DNA of 64,000 bases from Nymphaea colorata (GCF_008831285.2 NC_045139.1:26578412-26642411), one strand, 5' to 3'. Shown: positions 48,485 through 62,100, counted from the first letter of the stretch. Notes: generated by a model not told the origin, from the sequence alone. Numbers and translations: made by a program.

Positions 48485-49349
48485 AGATTCTCATTTAAAA
48501 ATAAAAAACTTTTAAGAGACCAATTGCCTGCCTGACACTAGTCACTCTGCCTATGTAACCTAAGACGTCGTAAGCAGTTAAAATAAAAAAAGGGTCTTCC
48601 AGTTCCAAGACGGTGAGTTTGTGGGGGTAAATGAATTTGGAATTTTGCTGGAACCCAATGCTTATTGGATTTGTTAGAGAAGCCTGATTGGGATGTGATT
48701 GCCGATAGCGTTAGGAATTTCTTAAACAATTTTACCCAATAGGATCCAGATTTGGATCGGATCAAAAAGTTGACATGGTTATGATTTTTGTGCTGCGTTT
48801 AACTCGGGCCATATGGTCGCCAAAGCTGGATTTGACTTCTTCTCGAATCTCCACTTTATCCACTTGCATTTGAATCCAAATCCAGGCGAATTCGCAATAT
48901 ACAGAAGCTGGATTTTTGAGCTAGTCGGATCCCGACTCAATTCCAGCAGCTTCACATATGAACCTGATCCAAATCCAATTATGTTAGATCTGATTACGTT
49001 GGACTTGGCAATGCCGAGACCTGACCTATCTGCATACTGTGTGCTCGGTCTCATTATTAGTTGGATTCAGATTTTGGGTACAGCTCAGAACTGTAATGAC
49101 CAAGCCTATTCTCTCGGATCCATACGCTTTGATCGGAGTTTTGCTTCCTTGCCATCTAATTTTAATAAATGAAACTACGTCCCGATTAATCAAACCCAAA
49201 ATCAGATGAATAAAAGAAAGAACTAAAATACTTATTTTTTTTTTTCAAATATAACTAAGATCCAACCTTACGGCCATGACTACCATTCATAAAGAGTAGT
49301 AGGCCATTGGGTCTCCATGCAAGAATCAAGCGTAATTTTTTAACATAAT

Positions 49350-49642
49350 GTTAGTCATGCGCAAGCTTGGGCACCGGGCCGAGCTGTCAGCGGGTACCCA
49401 GACCTAACTTGGGCTTAAAGAAGGGCACCGCTGGCTCGAATGGGCCCTGATAATTTTTTAAATATTTATTTCGTTAATATATATATATATATAATAATAA
49501 TATTTTATTATAATCAATTATATTTTTATATTATTTTATATTAAAAATATATTTTTTAATTTAATTGGGTCGGGCTCAGATTTTAATTCTCAGGCCGGGC
49601 ACGGGGTTTGGGTGTCGGGCCGGCCCGATGCCTAGGCTTAAT
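49350..49642. repeat. MITE-like element with GC-rich inverted ends
   Basis: The left end reads AAGCTTGGGCACCGGGCCGA. The right end, read inward, starts AAGCCTAGGCATCGGGCCGG. Between them is an AT-rich core (49450-49560). This GC-ended, AT-cored layout is typical of plant non-autonomous DNA elements, but I could not fix a target duplication. Confidence 0.55.
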
Positions 49643-49757
49643 GATGCATCAGATCTCTTCATATCCAAAAGCCAATCCAATTTCACTCCAAACTCGGACC
49701 TAACTCGGACCTGAATATTGGAGTTCAATTTCTCTTTTTGTCAAACATCATTTAGAT

Positions 49758-49799
49758 AAGTTCAAACTTCAAATGGATAAGTTCAAACTTCAAATGGAT
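49758..49799. repeat. Perfect 21-bp tandem duplication
   Basis: Two identical 21-bp units, each made of AAGTTCAAACTTCAAATGGA followed by T, at 49758-49778 and 49779-49799. Confidence 0.95.
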
Positions 49800-51472
49800 A
49801 TTTGATTAGAACCCATCCGGCTGACATGCTCAGGAAGGGAAGAGTAGCGCATGGGGTGATGACAACGGCCATGAGTTTCGTAACACCGACTCCATACCCT
49901 TTGAGGCAACCGCACCTACCATTGGCACCCTACCTTTATGCTAAAAATTAAAGGATGTCTTTTAAAGATAACTTATTCTCTTAATTTGAATAGCAAAACA
50001 TGAAAGTTATCGCCTTTTTCCTTTGCGGAAATCATCAAGTTTCTTGGATGTGCTCAAATTACTTATTGGTCTATGTATCGTCATGTACCTGTCTAGCTAA
50101 TCTATTGCTTGCTCACCATCCTCAAAGTTTGGGCTATGTGGCAATGCACTCTTTTATTTTTTTCCAACTCTTAACACTTTCAAATCTTATTATTGCACAA
50201 TTTTTTGGGGTTCTAAATCGAAAGTCATCCTTAACAACTGATCAATTCATCAATTTCTTATTGCTCTTGATAGTCAACAAGATCCGGGTCGAAGAGTTTA
50301 GTGATTTGAGTACATATGCACTTCAAAAGTAATTTGACAACCATCTCCCTTCTTTCTCAAGCCTGCTTACGGCATTTACTGGAAGGAAAAAAAAAAAAAA
50401 TCATGACAAAAAAACCTGTCCTCAAGCACTGGTTTGGATCGAACAAAGGACAGTTATGGACTTGTGTTTTAATTTCAGAAGTAAGGGATGAATTTGTGTA
50501 GGATATAGTCTAGGATAATTTTTGTAGCAACATTTCCTGAATCTCAGTAAGTTGTAAGTAGTGGTAGAATATTCAAAGTGAGGAGGAGGAGTATTTCAAA
50601 CCTACCATCCAAAGAAGAGCTGAAACTCCCCACTTAACTCCTCTCATAAGGTAAAGACATGCTTTCGGTGCTTCAGGTACTGCCACCACCACTACTATGC
50701 TTCAACTTGTGTATTAGTGTCTTTTTTTTTTTTAGCACAAAGAGTTCATACCTTGAAGATTTAAAACAACAATTGGCTGCCTACCAGCCGCCGGTGTTCC
50801 AACCGTTGTGCCAACCCCCTGTGTTTGGTGCTTTTTTCTGCAGTTTGCATTTAGATAACTGTGTAAACTCTTTACTGGTTTAAAACCAGACCTCTTTATT
50901 GGGGAAATTCATTTCCACATAGGACATTCATGTACCAAAGCTTAATGTCTTATGATGAAACACGCCCTCTTACCGTTCCCTCTACATGCATTTTCACCTC
51001 AGGTCGTTCACATATTCATTCACCTCATAAATACTAAAAGGTCCATTCCCAGCATCACTGATTTAGTTGTTGAGGCTGTGTTTTTCCATAAAACAATGGT
51101 GTGACACAGAGCATTACCCTTGAATTCAATGCAAAACGTTGTGGTTCTCATCCCCGGAGTTCATAACTCCACACCTTAAGTCCACAAAGAAAGTCAACTT
51201 CCCTTTGCTAGCCTTCCCCACACACTAACCTAAAAAGAGAAGGAACTAATTTAACATCCACAGGACAATTATTAACCTGGTGTGTGCCCTTTTTTCTGTG
51301 GCACTAGATAGAAATGCTGCTAAATCCCTCATGGTGGTCTTTAGGATGATCACATGGTTCTGCCTGGTCTACTTTTTTTTCTCCCCGCACTGCCCGTTCT
51401 TTTTCTTCCTTCCTACCCTGAAGGTTCTCGAACCTCGCCAATCTTATGGGCTCCTGCATCATCTTCTTTAAA

Positions 51473-51610
51473 ATGATACCACTATGTCACTGGGTACGGG
51501 ATGCAGGGGCCGGTATGGTACATCCCAATAAACTTGGGTACATGATACCACTATGTCACTGGGTACGGGATGCAGGGGCCGGTATGGTACATCCCAATAA
51601 ACTTGGGTAC
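51473..51610. repeat. Perfect 69-bp tandem duplication
   Basis: Two identical 69-bp units (51473-51541, 51542-51610) beginning ATGATACCACTATGTCACTG and ending AACTTGGGTAC. The unit is a multiple of three, so a short plus frame repeats with it. The GGTACGGG texture resembles the ends of the element at 60599-61011. Confidence 0.97.
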
Positions 51611-53277
51611 GGGGATATGGCCATGATATATAATATATAATTATTTCTTAAGCTTAATCTGTTCTTTTCACTTTTGTTATTGTAAATAAAAAAAGAGAGG
51701 AAGAGAGAGAAACAAAAAAGGAAAAAGGAAAAAAAAATTTGAAAATGAACAGGAAAGAGTGTGCTTGGGGTGCATGTCGGGGTCCCCTTGCACCTGTGTG
51801 GCGTCAAGGTGGGTAGTGCCCAGTACGGAGCTGCCAACACCAATCCCTTAAAATTACAAGGGAGCTGGACACCAAACCATAAGCACCAAACCCAACTAAC
51901 GTTAGTGTCCCTTTGATAAAAGTTTCTGACTCAGCCCCTGGTGCTGGCCTTTTAAAGGGTCCCCGTGACATAGGTGTACCATGGATATTCACTCTGATTT
52001 AGCCAAGAGCGGAGCTTCTTGACAACAAAAGATTGTCGATCTACATAGGCCACTTGACAGGGATGTTCAGTGTTCTCAAGGACAGTTCAAAGAGGTGAAG
52101 ACAAGATTCTCCACATGGTCATTATTGTTCTCTTCAACATGCAGGAACTGATACCTCACATTACATACAATCTATGAGCTCAGGCAGCCTAATCCAACTA
52201 TGGCATCCAACACGATTGAGTTTATCTGCCTAGTATTCTTGAAAAATCAGGCTTGTGTCCCCAGCTTCCTTTTTCCTAATAGACTCAAAATCTGATTAAT
52301 GAGGAAGCTATCATTCATTTTTTTTCATCTTTCATAACCCAAGACTCTCTCTTCTGTAAGGTTGCAGATCTGATCTCGACTCACGAGATAACGATGATAG
52401 CCACTTGATGAATCATTCCATAGAAAATTGCCTCTCAGCTTTTCATTTGCCTTAGAACTAACCAGTGGCAGAGCCAGTAAATTTCTAACTAAGGGGCATT
52501 TCTAAATTTAAATTTCAGACTTTAAGGAGCACTGATATGTAAAAAAGCTGAAAATTAATGAAATTCTATATGTAAGTAAAGTAAAATTTGTGGACTGGTG
52601 TTGTCCACACCAGCTAGATTCTGCTTGCTAGCACGACAGACAGAAGTGTCATTCTGCCGACTACCAGTAGCACTGCACATAAGAGTGATCTACAGACTAT
52701 AGACTGTTATATGGTGCTTCAAAATAGCTGCCGCAACACTGTTGGCGTTGGTGCTTTTCCGACACAGCACATCCAGTTCAGTCCATCAAACTCCGCAAGA
52801 CTGACCATTTTAAATGTACACATAACTAAACTATCTCTAATACAAAATTTAATATGTAAATCTTAATAAATATAACTACTAAATAGTTAAATAATTATAT
52901 AACAAATGATTTATATATATATATACACACACATCTTAGCCTCACTTTCACCTTTTTTTTTTTTTAAAAAATGACTGCATCCGCATCCGAACCAGCACCC
53001 CACACCTCGCATCTATGTGACATAGACTATAGATAATAATGTGCCACAGTACACTTGTAATCTATTTCCAAACTTATCGAATAGGCCTTCCCAGTGGCTA
53101 CCTTTGAGTTTTCCTACAAAAAAGCAGACAAATGTAGTTCAAGTGCAGCTTACCCATTTGCCACACACCAAGTCTCTAAAAGGCATCCTCCCTACTGCTT
53201 GACCCATTCAAGAGAATGTGGGATGATTTTGATGGACTTGGTTACAGAAATGCTGTTAAAAATCGAGGCAAAATTTT

Positions 53278-53457
53278 CAAGGGTCTGTTGTTCTAGTCTT
53301 GTAAGGTGTTGTTTGACAGTTAAAACACTCTTGAGTATTCTATGAATCTGCAATAAAGATTGAGGCAGATTCATACAAACATTTATGAATATACCTCAAT
53401 CTTTATGGCAGATTCATAAAACATTCACAAAGTGTTATATTTACCAAACGACCCATA
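53278..53457. repeat. Palindromic MITE-like element
   Basis: The outer edges are GGGTCTGTTGTTC at the left and CCAAACGACCC at the right, roughly inverted. Internally, ATAAAGATTGAGG (from 53353) is perfectly inverted as CCTCAATCTTTAT about 30 bases later, and GCAGATTCATA recurs. It is non-coding and foldable into a hairpin. No target duplication is evident. Confidence 0.5.
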
Positions 53458-56193
53458 AGAAGAGCAAAGCATCACTTGCAAAGAGCAAACGACTCCACCC
53501 AAATTGACAGTCATTGAAATGTTTGATCACCATCCTAGATTCCACCTAAAAATATTAAAAAATAGCTTTAATATGAGTGAATCCATAACTATGGGAAAGA
53601 GATAGAGAGAATGGTTTGCCTTCCCAAACTATAACTTTTGAACTTCCTCCCTGTTATTCATTTACTAACATAAAAAATATAATAGTCACACAGCACATAA
53701 CCTTGGAGATCCATAAGTGAACAAACCAAACATTCACATGGAGCTCTCCAGGAAATGCATTTCAACCTGTCACTATGCTTTAGCCAAATCTATTTTAACA
53801 AAGTCTTGTGCTTTTTGCCATAGGACATGTAGTCTACAATTTCATGAGTTCGGAGGATACAATCGTAGGTGCTCCAACCCATAAGACAAGCCTTCTCATT
53901 AGGGGAAATCAATTTGCTTAAGAATAAAGCCATTCCACAAACCATTATTTGGAGATCACATTGTATATAAATCCACATCGACCGATTGGCTTGAATCGCT
54001 TTATTGTGCTATCTCCTTCCTATTTGGGGCTAAGCACAAGCTAAGTGTGGTTAATAGATTGGAGGGATCTCTCTTTTATAAAAAATTTTGAGTGTGCCAA
54101 TAACTTAAGATGAAAGAATCATGAAATCCTCTTAGCCTGGGGCCAATGTCACCAAGATGCGGGTGCCGGCGCAGCACATCTCAAAAGGCTTGTTATGTGA
54201 TGAGAAAAGGGATCCAAATCAGTCTATTTGAATCGAATCAGTCTGTTTTGATTCAATCCAGTGGCTGGTTTGGTGGTCATCTAAAATTGGGGACTTTAAG
54301 TTAGCATTTCGGGTGAGTGGGGAACCCCACAGGCCAAAACCTCCTTTTCTCCCCTTAACCCTAGGGTCAAGAAGAACTAGGTGAACTTCCAGTAATGCCC
54401 TTTAACTCGGGAGTAGTGTTTACCATCATCTGAAATCCATGAGATTAGTGCACTGGAGCGTGACTAACGACCATGTGTATTTGAAACCCAAACCCTGTTT
54501 TGTGGGTTGCGTTCTGCTTGGTTGCACTACATCCCTCTGGGCAATCAACGACCTTAAGTTGAATTCTCAAAACTGAGGGGGGTCATGATCAGAAATTGGC
54601 TACAATCAGGAGTGTTATGGGGGAACTGAGGGCTGACCAATAGTGGATTTGTTAGCATCCACATCGCGTCTCGGAGGAATGGAGGAAGATAGGAGTGGCT
54701 GGTCTCATAAAAAATCAGCAAGGTCGTTGCATCTTTGTCACGGATCGGCCAAGTGGCCTAACGAACACTGCGCACGAAGATTGGGCGCTCACAGAATGCA
54801 AGCAGTTTTTGGAAAACTTGGGTTGGGATAATGAACCTATCATTCTGAAGCCAATAATGGGGACTGGAGAAGGAATATAGAAGTAAGACTCAGAAGACTC
54901 TCCTCTCCTGCCAGATGGTAAATGGTGAACATTTAGCTCACTGGCATATCCAGACCAGCAAAGGATGGCTGGATGCTAGAGCGATTCAACTTCTTTTTGT
55001 GAATCCGGACAACAATTTTTGTAAAAAATGGGTGCCAACTGACACAGCTTGGAACCCATTCTATGAAAAGAAAACTGTCGAGTCGATTGGAGCCCTTGAG
55101 GTCCATTATTTTTTGTCTTGTACATATCTAACTATTTTCTATCAATAAAAGGAAGGGGGCCTACCGCGAAAGCAGAATTTGTCCGAAGCATGCATCAGCT
55201 GATTAAAAGCAATTGCCCAATGTGCCCCATAAAGTTGAGGGTTTTTCATTGCATTGGTGACTCGCCAAGAGCCGACCTCACCTGTCAAGAGTACATGATA
55301 TCTGATCGTACATATAAAATACATATGTATACTTACATGAAATCTAAACTTAAATTATGACACCATGTAGTGTCAGAGAAACCTAAGATTTACATGGACA
55401 GTCCATGTCCTGTTGATGAATCTCGGTTTCTTTATACCCTAAGCACAATAGAGAAATGTTCAAAATGTAGAAAAGGATCCCCATTTGGGATAGTTTCTGG
55501 TGTTTTTCTCATTAAAAGGATTCTTATTACGAGCTAATCTTTAATTTAGTCTCAAAAAAGTATTAATGAACTGGTTTATGCCAGCAAATTAGTCTTTAAA
55601 ACTCAAACAGGCAAAATATCTTGCACTAATTTTCAAGCACAGCAACGTAAGCACTACATCTAGTCTTTAAAAGCTTGATCCCAGGTGAGCTCTGGTGTTT
55701 TCCCTTTTTCTAGCAAAAAACATGAAAGCATATCTCCAACTGCATTATGCCTTTTTTTCCTTTGATATTCTAAGATTCCCAGATTCATGTCACGACCAAA
55801 TGATGAAAGAAGAAATAGAAAATGATCATGCCATATACAAATTCAAGATCACAACATTTGTAAATCTATATTGACAATTTGACCTGATTATATGAAGAAC
55901 TTAATATCATTAGCTTGCACTTAAGTTTTTTACATTAAAAACCAACGTACTTTGGTAACCTCTCGTCGGCATAGTTTATGCACATTATCGAGAACCTTGT
56001 ACAGGAAAAGATGGCATCTCAACAACCCTAAGGATACAGAATATACTGAGAAAATTTCTGCAACTTGTGCTCTCGGACACTATACAACTAGGATAAGCAT
56101 TTGAGAGTACCTTAAAGTGGTTCAATATAGAACAGACAAATTATAAGCATAACCCTCTCGAGGCAGGCGGCCTTGTTACCAGGATGCGACTCA

Positions 56194-59100
56194 CTACTGT
56201 TTGCAGCCATCTTCTAGCCTCAAAAGAAATGCATCAATTGGAGATGAATAGCTGTGAAACTGCAATAGTAGAAATATAAATATAAGTATATCCATTCCAG
56301 GATGCTTATATGGAAGTTTTTACAGAGTAATGCAAGCTTAGGCACATATGATCACAGAGGAGAATACAGACAGGGCTTAAGAAAAGTACAAGGCATATGA
56401 TTCGGGTTCAACAAAATCAAGTTCACGAGTAAGCATAAATTTTATTGGAGTCAGAATGCTTAATAAGCATTATCATCCATTAAAACATGATAGCAATGGT
56501 CATAGAAAACCAAAAGGAAAAGCCAAATAGTCTGTGAACACATTCAAGCTCCTCATATTTGTCAGCAATAAAAAAACTAACACATCAAAGCTCTTTATAT
56601 TCGTCAGCAACAAAACACTAACAAGAGTTTGCAAAATTCAGCACACCATGCTTAATCCCCATCATCTAGTGTCAGAAAAAGCAAATCAAGGTAAATTTAC
56701 CTCGTTGACAAGTTCTTCACATTTGCTACCTAATTTCTGCAGTAGCATTTCACCATTATTTCTTGCTGAAGCTGTTTGCATGCTTATCTTATTTACCTGC
56801 AAATTAGAGAAAGAAAAACAATTGTCAGCTTGAGATACTGCGATACCTACTCATTACCATACAATATTGACATAATAGATTACATCAGCGACAATGGCTT
56901 CAATTTTCTTCTGTTTTAGGTCTAGTTCTTGCAGTTTCAGTTCTGCTGCTGACTTGACAACTTTCAACTCTTCATCGGCTTCTGCACATTTTAGCTCTTT
57001 CTCCTTCTCTAATGCCCTAGTCATCTTCTCAGCATCATCAACTGGAAAAATGAATCAGAATTTTTTGTTCATATAGCTAAATAGAAGAAAATGTAATCAG
57101 AAGGAAATGTTCAACCTCTCCCTTGAAGTTCAACCCGTTTTGCCTCAAGAGACATAGCCATCAGTTCCATGTCACTAAGCTTCGCCTTTATTGCTTTCAC
57201 ATCTTTCTCAATCAATTTGCAGGAATTGAACTGGTCATGAGTAAAAGGACCTTATATCATGAGACATGCCATCAATATTTTCAATTTTTTTCATCAGTAT
57301 TATAACAGAACGAAACAAAAAAAAGTCAATAGGATCATTATCAAGTGCCTAGTTGCTTGTATGTTTTGTCTAGTCATATGACCCACACAAAATTTTTAAA
57401 ACCTCCAATAGGTACAATTGTACTGAAGATCAAACTATCAGGATGTTGATAAAGAGAACTCAAGCTGGTCTAGGGACAGCATGCTTTATCTATAAGCTCT
57501 TCAGACTATGGAAATATGGACTGCTTTCATAATCAATGTTTCCAGAGGCAGAGCCAGAAAGTTAGGTGGGGAGCAAGGCTCAGATTGTAAATCTGCAGTT
57601 GGGGTGGGAGGGGGTGAGATTGGGGGAGATGTTTCCTCATTGCTTATCATCAACAAGCCTAGCTAAAAGATAGAGATAACCAAAACATGCAACTGAGGGT
57701 AGCAGTTTAGTGAAAGGACCATTAATGACCAATGACTTAAACCTGCTCTTGCATAGCCTGCATCTCAGTCAAATACTTTGATAGCTTCTTGGATGCCTGA
57801 AGAGGAAAAGAAACATGAGTCAAGAAATAAAAAAGACATACAGTATTCAAGTAGAGATCACATGAGAGAAGATTGAGCAAATTTTTATGTTTGCACTCAA
57901 TGAGATAAGCAAAAGAAAAAGGGGGAAAGAAAGGAAAACAAAGGCAACACTATCCAACTCGTTATGGCATATTCTGCATGCTGACTAACAATTGGGAAAC
58001 CCATGAATCAGACTCAAATCAGCTGACTGTATCAAAGTTTGAAACCTTACACCAGGAACACCACAAACTATAGAGAGACCAAGAGAAGATGTTGAAGCTT
58101 CAATCGGCTTGTTTCTCAATAGTAACAAATGTCAGCCCCAATTCTGTATTTTTACACTTTAATAATATAATGGGCAAAAATACCAAAACAAGCTCTAAAT
58201 TTTACAATTATAATATAACCAACACTCTTAAGATGTCAATAATCTGAATCACGTTTGGACCTGGACTTGATTATCCAGATCCACAAAACTAAGACATCTT
58301 AACACCCTCCCTCAACATGTGCATGGTCTCAAACCATGGACAGCTTATTCTTTAAGAAACCAAAATCATTTTGGTGAGTCAGTCCTTCAGCAGAAAGTTT
58401 GGCTCACAACTTGTTCTTCAAGAAACCAAAAATTTTATTTTGTGAGTCTATCAGTAAAAAAGGTTAACTAATTGACACACAACCTTTTGTCTCATAAAAT
58501 GTCAGTCTATTTCAATGTGTTTGGTCCGATTATGGTGAATTGGATTGAAAGATACATTTATTGCACTTTGATTAGTGCATAACAAGAGTGATTATGAAAT
58601 ATGTTGGATCGCCATTGCCTCAGTCATGGCCACAATCATGAACTATATTTAGCCTTTGTGTTTGACTTGGACACAACTTTTTGTGTCAACTGCTCCATGA
58701 CACTAAATTCTATTCAAGGAAGATACAACGTCCTGAAATCAATCTTCTTTCATCAGAGTCTCCTGCTCGGTCTGCATCTGTATAATTTTTTTTTTAACTC
58801 CTTCAAGTATTCTATTCTTTTGGTACTGAGGTCCATACCTAATGATACCTTTCAAATAACTTGAAAGTTCTCCTTACAGCAATCATATATCCCAAATGTG
58901 GCTCTCATGCATAAATTCAGACCAGCTACAATGAATTTTGCTTACACAAGACCAGCCACCAAGGCCACAAATTTGGACTTACATAAAATAATCATAAGTT
59001 GTGCTGTGAACGATTAAGTTCTAGCAAAGGAACAAGGTTCAGAACACTATAAAGCAAACTATGGATGAGTCAAACCATCTGATTTGCGCATTTTATGTTC

Positions 59101-62100
59101 ACATTATATATACAATAAATTCTTCAATCATTACACATATTTCATGGAGACACCCATACACTAGTTAAATCAATATTATTTAATCGAAAAAATAGGACAA
59201 AAAAAACCATTCACCAGCTAATATGAAACATGATGAAGTTATAATATCAAAATATCTGAAGATGGGAAGCAAAAAAGGCAACAATTTATGTGGGCAATAT
59301 TTACAGGAAGAGAAATGGATCTGTCATAAAATCCAATCAGAGATATACAATCAAAATAAGACACTGAAGTGAAATGTATTCCCTATACAACTAAATCTAA
59401 ATGGCTCCAGTGGGTTCCCTTAACCAAGCCACTGCCTATGAGTCGCCGGCTCATTCTTCAATAGGCACGCGGTCAGAGATCAAACTCTAATAATCACCAC
59501 AAAGGAATTTGTAGCATTCCACATCTATCCATTACTGATAACCACATGGCTAGCACAATTCTGTACAGCAAGTGCCACTGAAACACTCCAAGCTGCCAGC
59601 ACTAAGTTGGGCAGTAAGAGAATATAATTATCCCAATAGCTTATGATTTATGAACAATTATGGTATAAAACCATAATCCCAATAAGATTTATGCATCCCA
59701 TGCATCTTCAGAACACAACTAAACACCAACAGAAGCATAACACTAATTAACTTAAAAAAAAAACAGCGTACCTTCTTGTACAGTTCATTCTTGGCCAACA
59801 GATGTTGATAAGCTTGAAATGCAGAACGCTCATAGTTCTGCTCCTGAGCTAGAATAGATCTCTTTTCTTCCAGTGCTTTCTTGAAAAATAATGTGATAAA
59901 TGAGATGAGTGTATGAATGTAGTTATGTCCTACAAAAATATGCAAGGAAATTAAGGTGCTTAAGTGTGCTAAGTGCTAGACAGATTTAAATAAAAAATAA
60001 CTTCATATTTTACCTTCAGAATGAGAAGAAAATGCAACAAACACAGAAGTCATACTGTATTTGGGCGGGTTGAATAAGCTCAAGTTTGACTAAAGGAGCC
60101 TCAGAGACAAAGATAATTCATAAGATTTGAAGAGCTTAATCCTTTCAGGAGATGCTATTGAAGGTGAAGAGCAGGTGGCAAGAGAGAACTTGTAAAGAGT
60201 GTGCAGGTGAAGACTGTGGATCGAATTCCACCACTCCCACTTTCACCCAGATCTTATCCACCTTGTTTTTCCATAAAGCATGGAAGTTGGGGCTCACACA
60301 GGGTTTATGCCCTAGGCAGGCACATTAAGTGATTTTGTTATCTTCTGGGTTTTCTCATCATCAAAATGAGACTTTCTGGTAAATCTTACTATGAATGCAG
60401 ATTAGTACAGCACAGCTGCTGATCCAACCCCAGTTTTGCTTTGCAGGATAGCATTTACCTGCCGCGATTTCGTGACTAACTCAAGCATTTATCAAAAACC
60501 CACATTTGACAGCTTGTTGTCAAATCCACCAGAAGGTCCAGAACAAATCTTGGCTTCTTATTTGAACTATGGCTTTTTAAGTCGATTGGACCAAAGCCTA
60601 TGTCACACGGATACGGGTACGGGTATCCTATGGGTACGGGTACGCGGATACGGCAATTTTTAAAATTTTAGGATACGCGGATACGGTGAATTTTATATTC
60701 TAAAAAAATAAAAAGGATAATAAAATAAAAAAAACATTAAATTAATAATTCACTCTTACAATCTCATAAGTGATAAGTCATAAGAAAGAAAGTCTCAGAT
60801 TCTCAAACAAAATATTGTTCATGACCAATCTTATAAGTCATAAGAAAGAAAGTCTCAAACAAAACAAAGAATGTTGGATTAGTAAAGTGGTTGGATCGGG
60901 TCTGACCCAGACCCGATCCAAAACGTATCCTACCGTGTCCAAGTGTTGGTATCCAGGTGTCGGAGTGTCGACACCGGTACGTGGCCCATTTTGCCGTGTC
61001 CGTGTGACATAGACCAAAGCCTTATATAACCTATTATATACTTCCCTTTCATTCTTTCTCACAAGGCTTTAGTTTCTCATTCATGATAATTCTAATTGGT
61101 GAAAAATGAAAGGAGAAGTATGTAAGGATAAAGAAACAAAAAATCATACGTTCTGATGACCCTTTTTCATTAAGATTGCTTACCTCAATTAGATCATATT
61201 GCAAATACAAAGGTTTCTCTTAACATCACTAAAAATAAACCCTCCAAGTTTTTCCTAATTGAACACCACAAGCATAGAAATATTTGAAAGTTCAAAGTTC
61301 AAAATGCACCATTTATGTCATCCATCGGAAAACAAATACAAATAAATTTTGCATTTTTCATATATGCCATGAAAAGGGATCTATAGTGTTATCTACAATG
61401 ATTTCAAGAAAGAAGGAGAGAAATAATCAACAGTCTCATGGTAGCAGCCTTTAGCACAGGTCAGGCATAAGCCATGTCTGAAATTACAAATCCATAATGA
61501 ATTATATGACTAACAGACCCAGGTAAGTGTGCATGTGTCCAATTCAATGATAATCAAGCTGTTTCTTTGTTTGTGGACCTAGTGATACATTACACAGTGC
61601 CACAAGAAGTGTCATTCTGAACAAATTTCCAGCCCATGCACCTCTATACAGGAGTTATGGCAGACAATATGGGAGAGGTGCATAATAGCAGAGATGATCC
61701 TTTTGAGCTTTTCATTATCACACCTCATGTAGATCAGCATGTGGGTGCACACCATAACAAGAACCTCAACAAGTCAGATAACAATGGTTACCTCAATCCA
61801 AAGGCATTTCAAACTAGTATTTGTTTAGCTATAAATATTTATCAATGAATCCTAAATGAAGGACACCAAACTTACCAAGCTGCAAGAAAGAAAGCATGTC
61901 AACAATAAGAAAAACAAGCAGAACATAGCTGCACAAGATTATACAGCATCAACGTGGAGTTTTAGCAATCTCACTAAAAGATTGCTGCATGACTGATAGT
62001 GATTCTGTTAACCATCTTGCATACCCTGTCCAACAGATAACTATGAAGAAACAAAAAACAGAATCTTCATTTTAAGAAATGTGAATGCTGACATGAGGAC

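Larger units (their letters stand above)
46501..56193. other. Long intergenic stretch without a supported gene
   Basis: 9.7 kb between the lipid-transfer gene promoter and the 3' end of NUF2. It holds degenerate ATCC/GGAT-rich sequence (46560-46900, 47560-48980), several short tandem duplications, a TA microsatellite and two MITE-like structures listed separately. A 134-codon minus frame at 47819-47415 and several plus frames at 54640-55360 have no recognisable family and are not called as genes. Confidence 0.55.

Noticed and set aside
54640-55360. Series of adjacent plus-strand frames suggesting a broken gene
   Set aside because: The peptides look protein-like in places but I recognise no family and could not join them by plausible splice sites.
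52466-57560. Shared GGCAGAGCCAG strings at about 52466 and 57549
   Set aside because: A short motif that often marks plant repeats, but similarity does not extend far enough to define an element.
60200-60245. tRNA B-box-like string, possible SINE
   Set aside because: Only a loose match (GGATCGAATTCC) without an A box at the right distance or a clear 3' tail. A similar string on the minus strand near 1970 fails the same tests.
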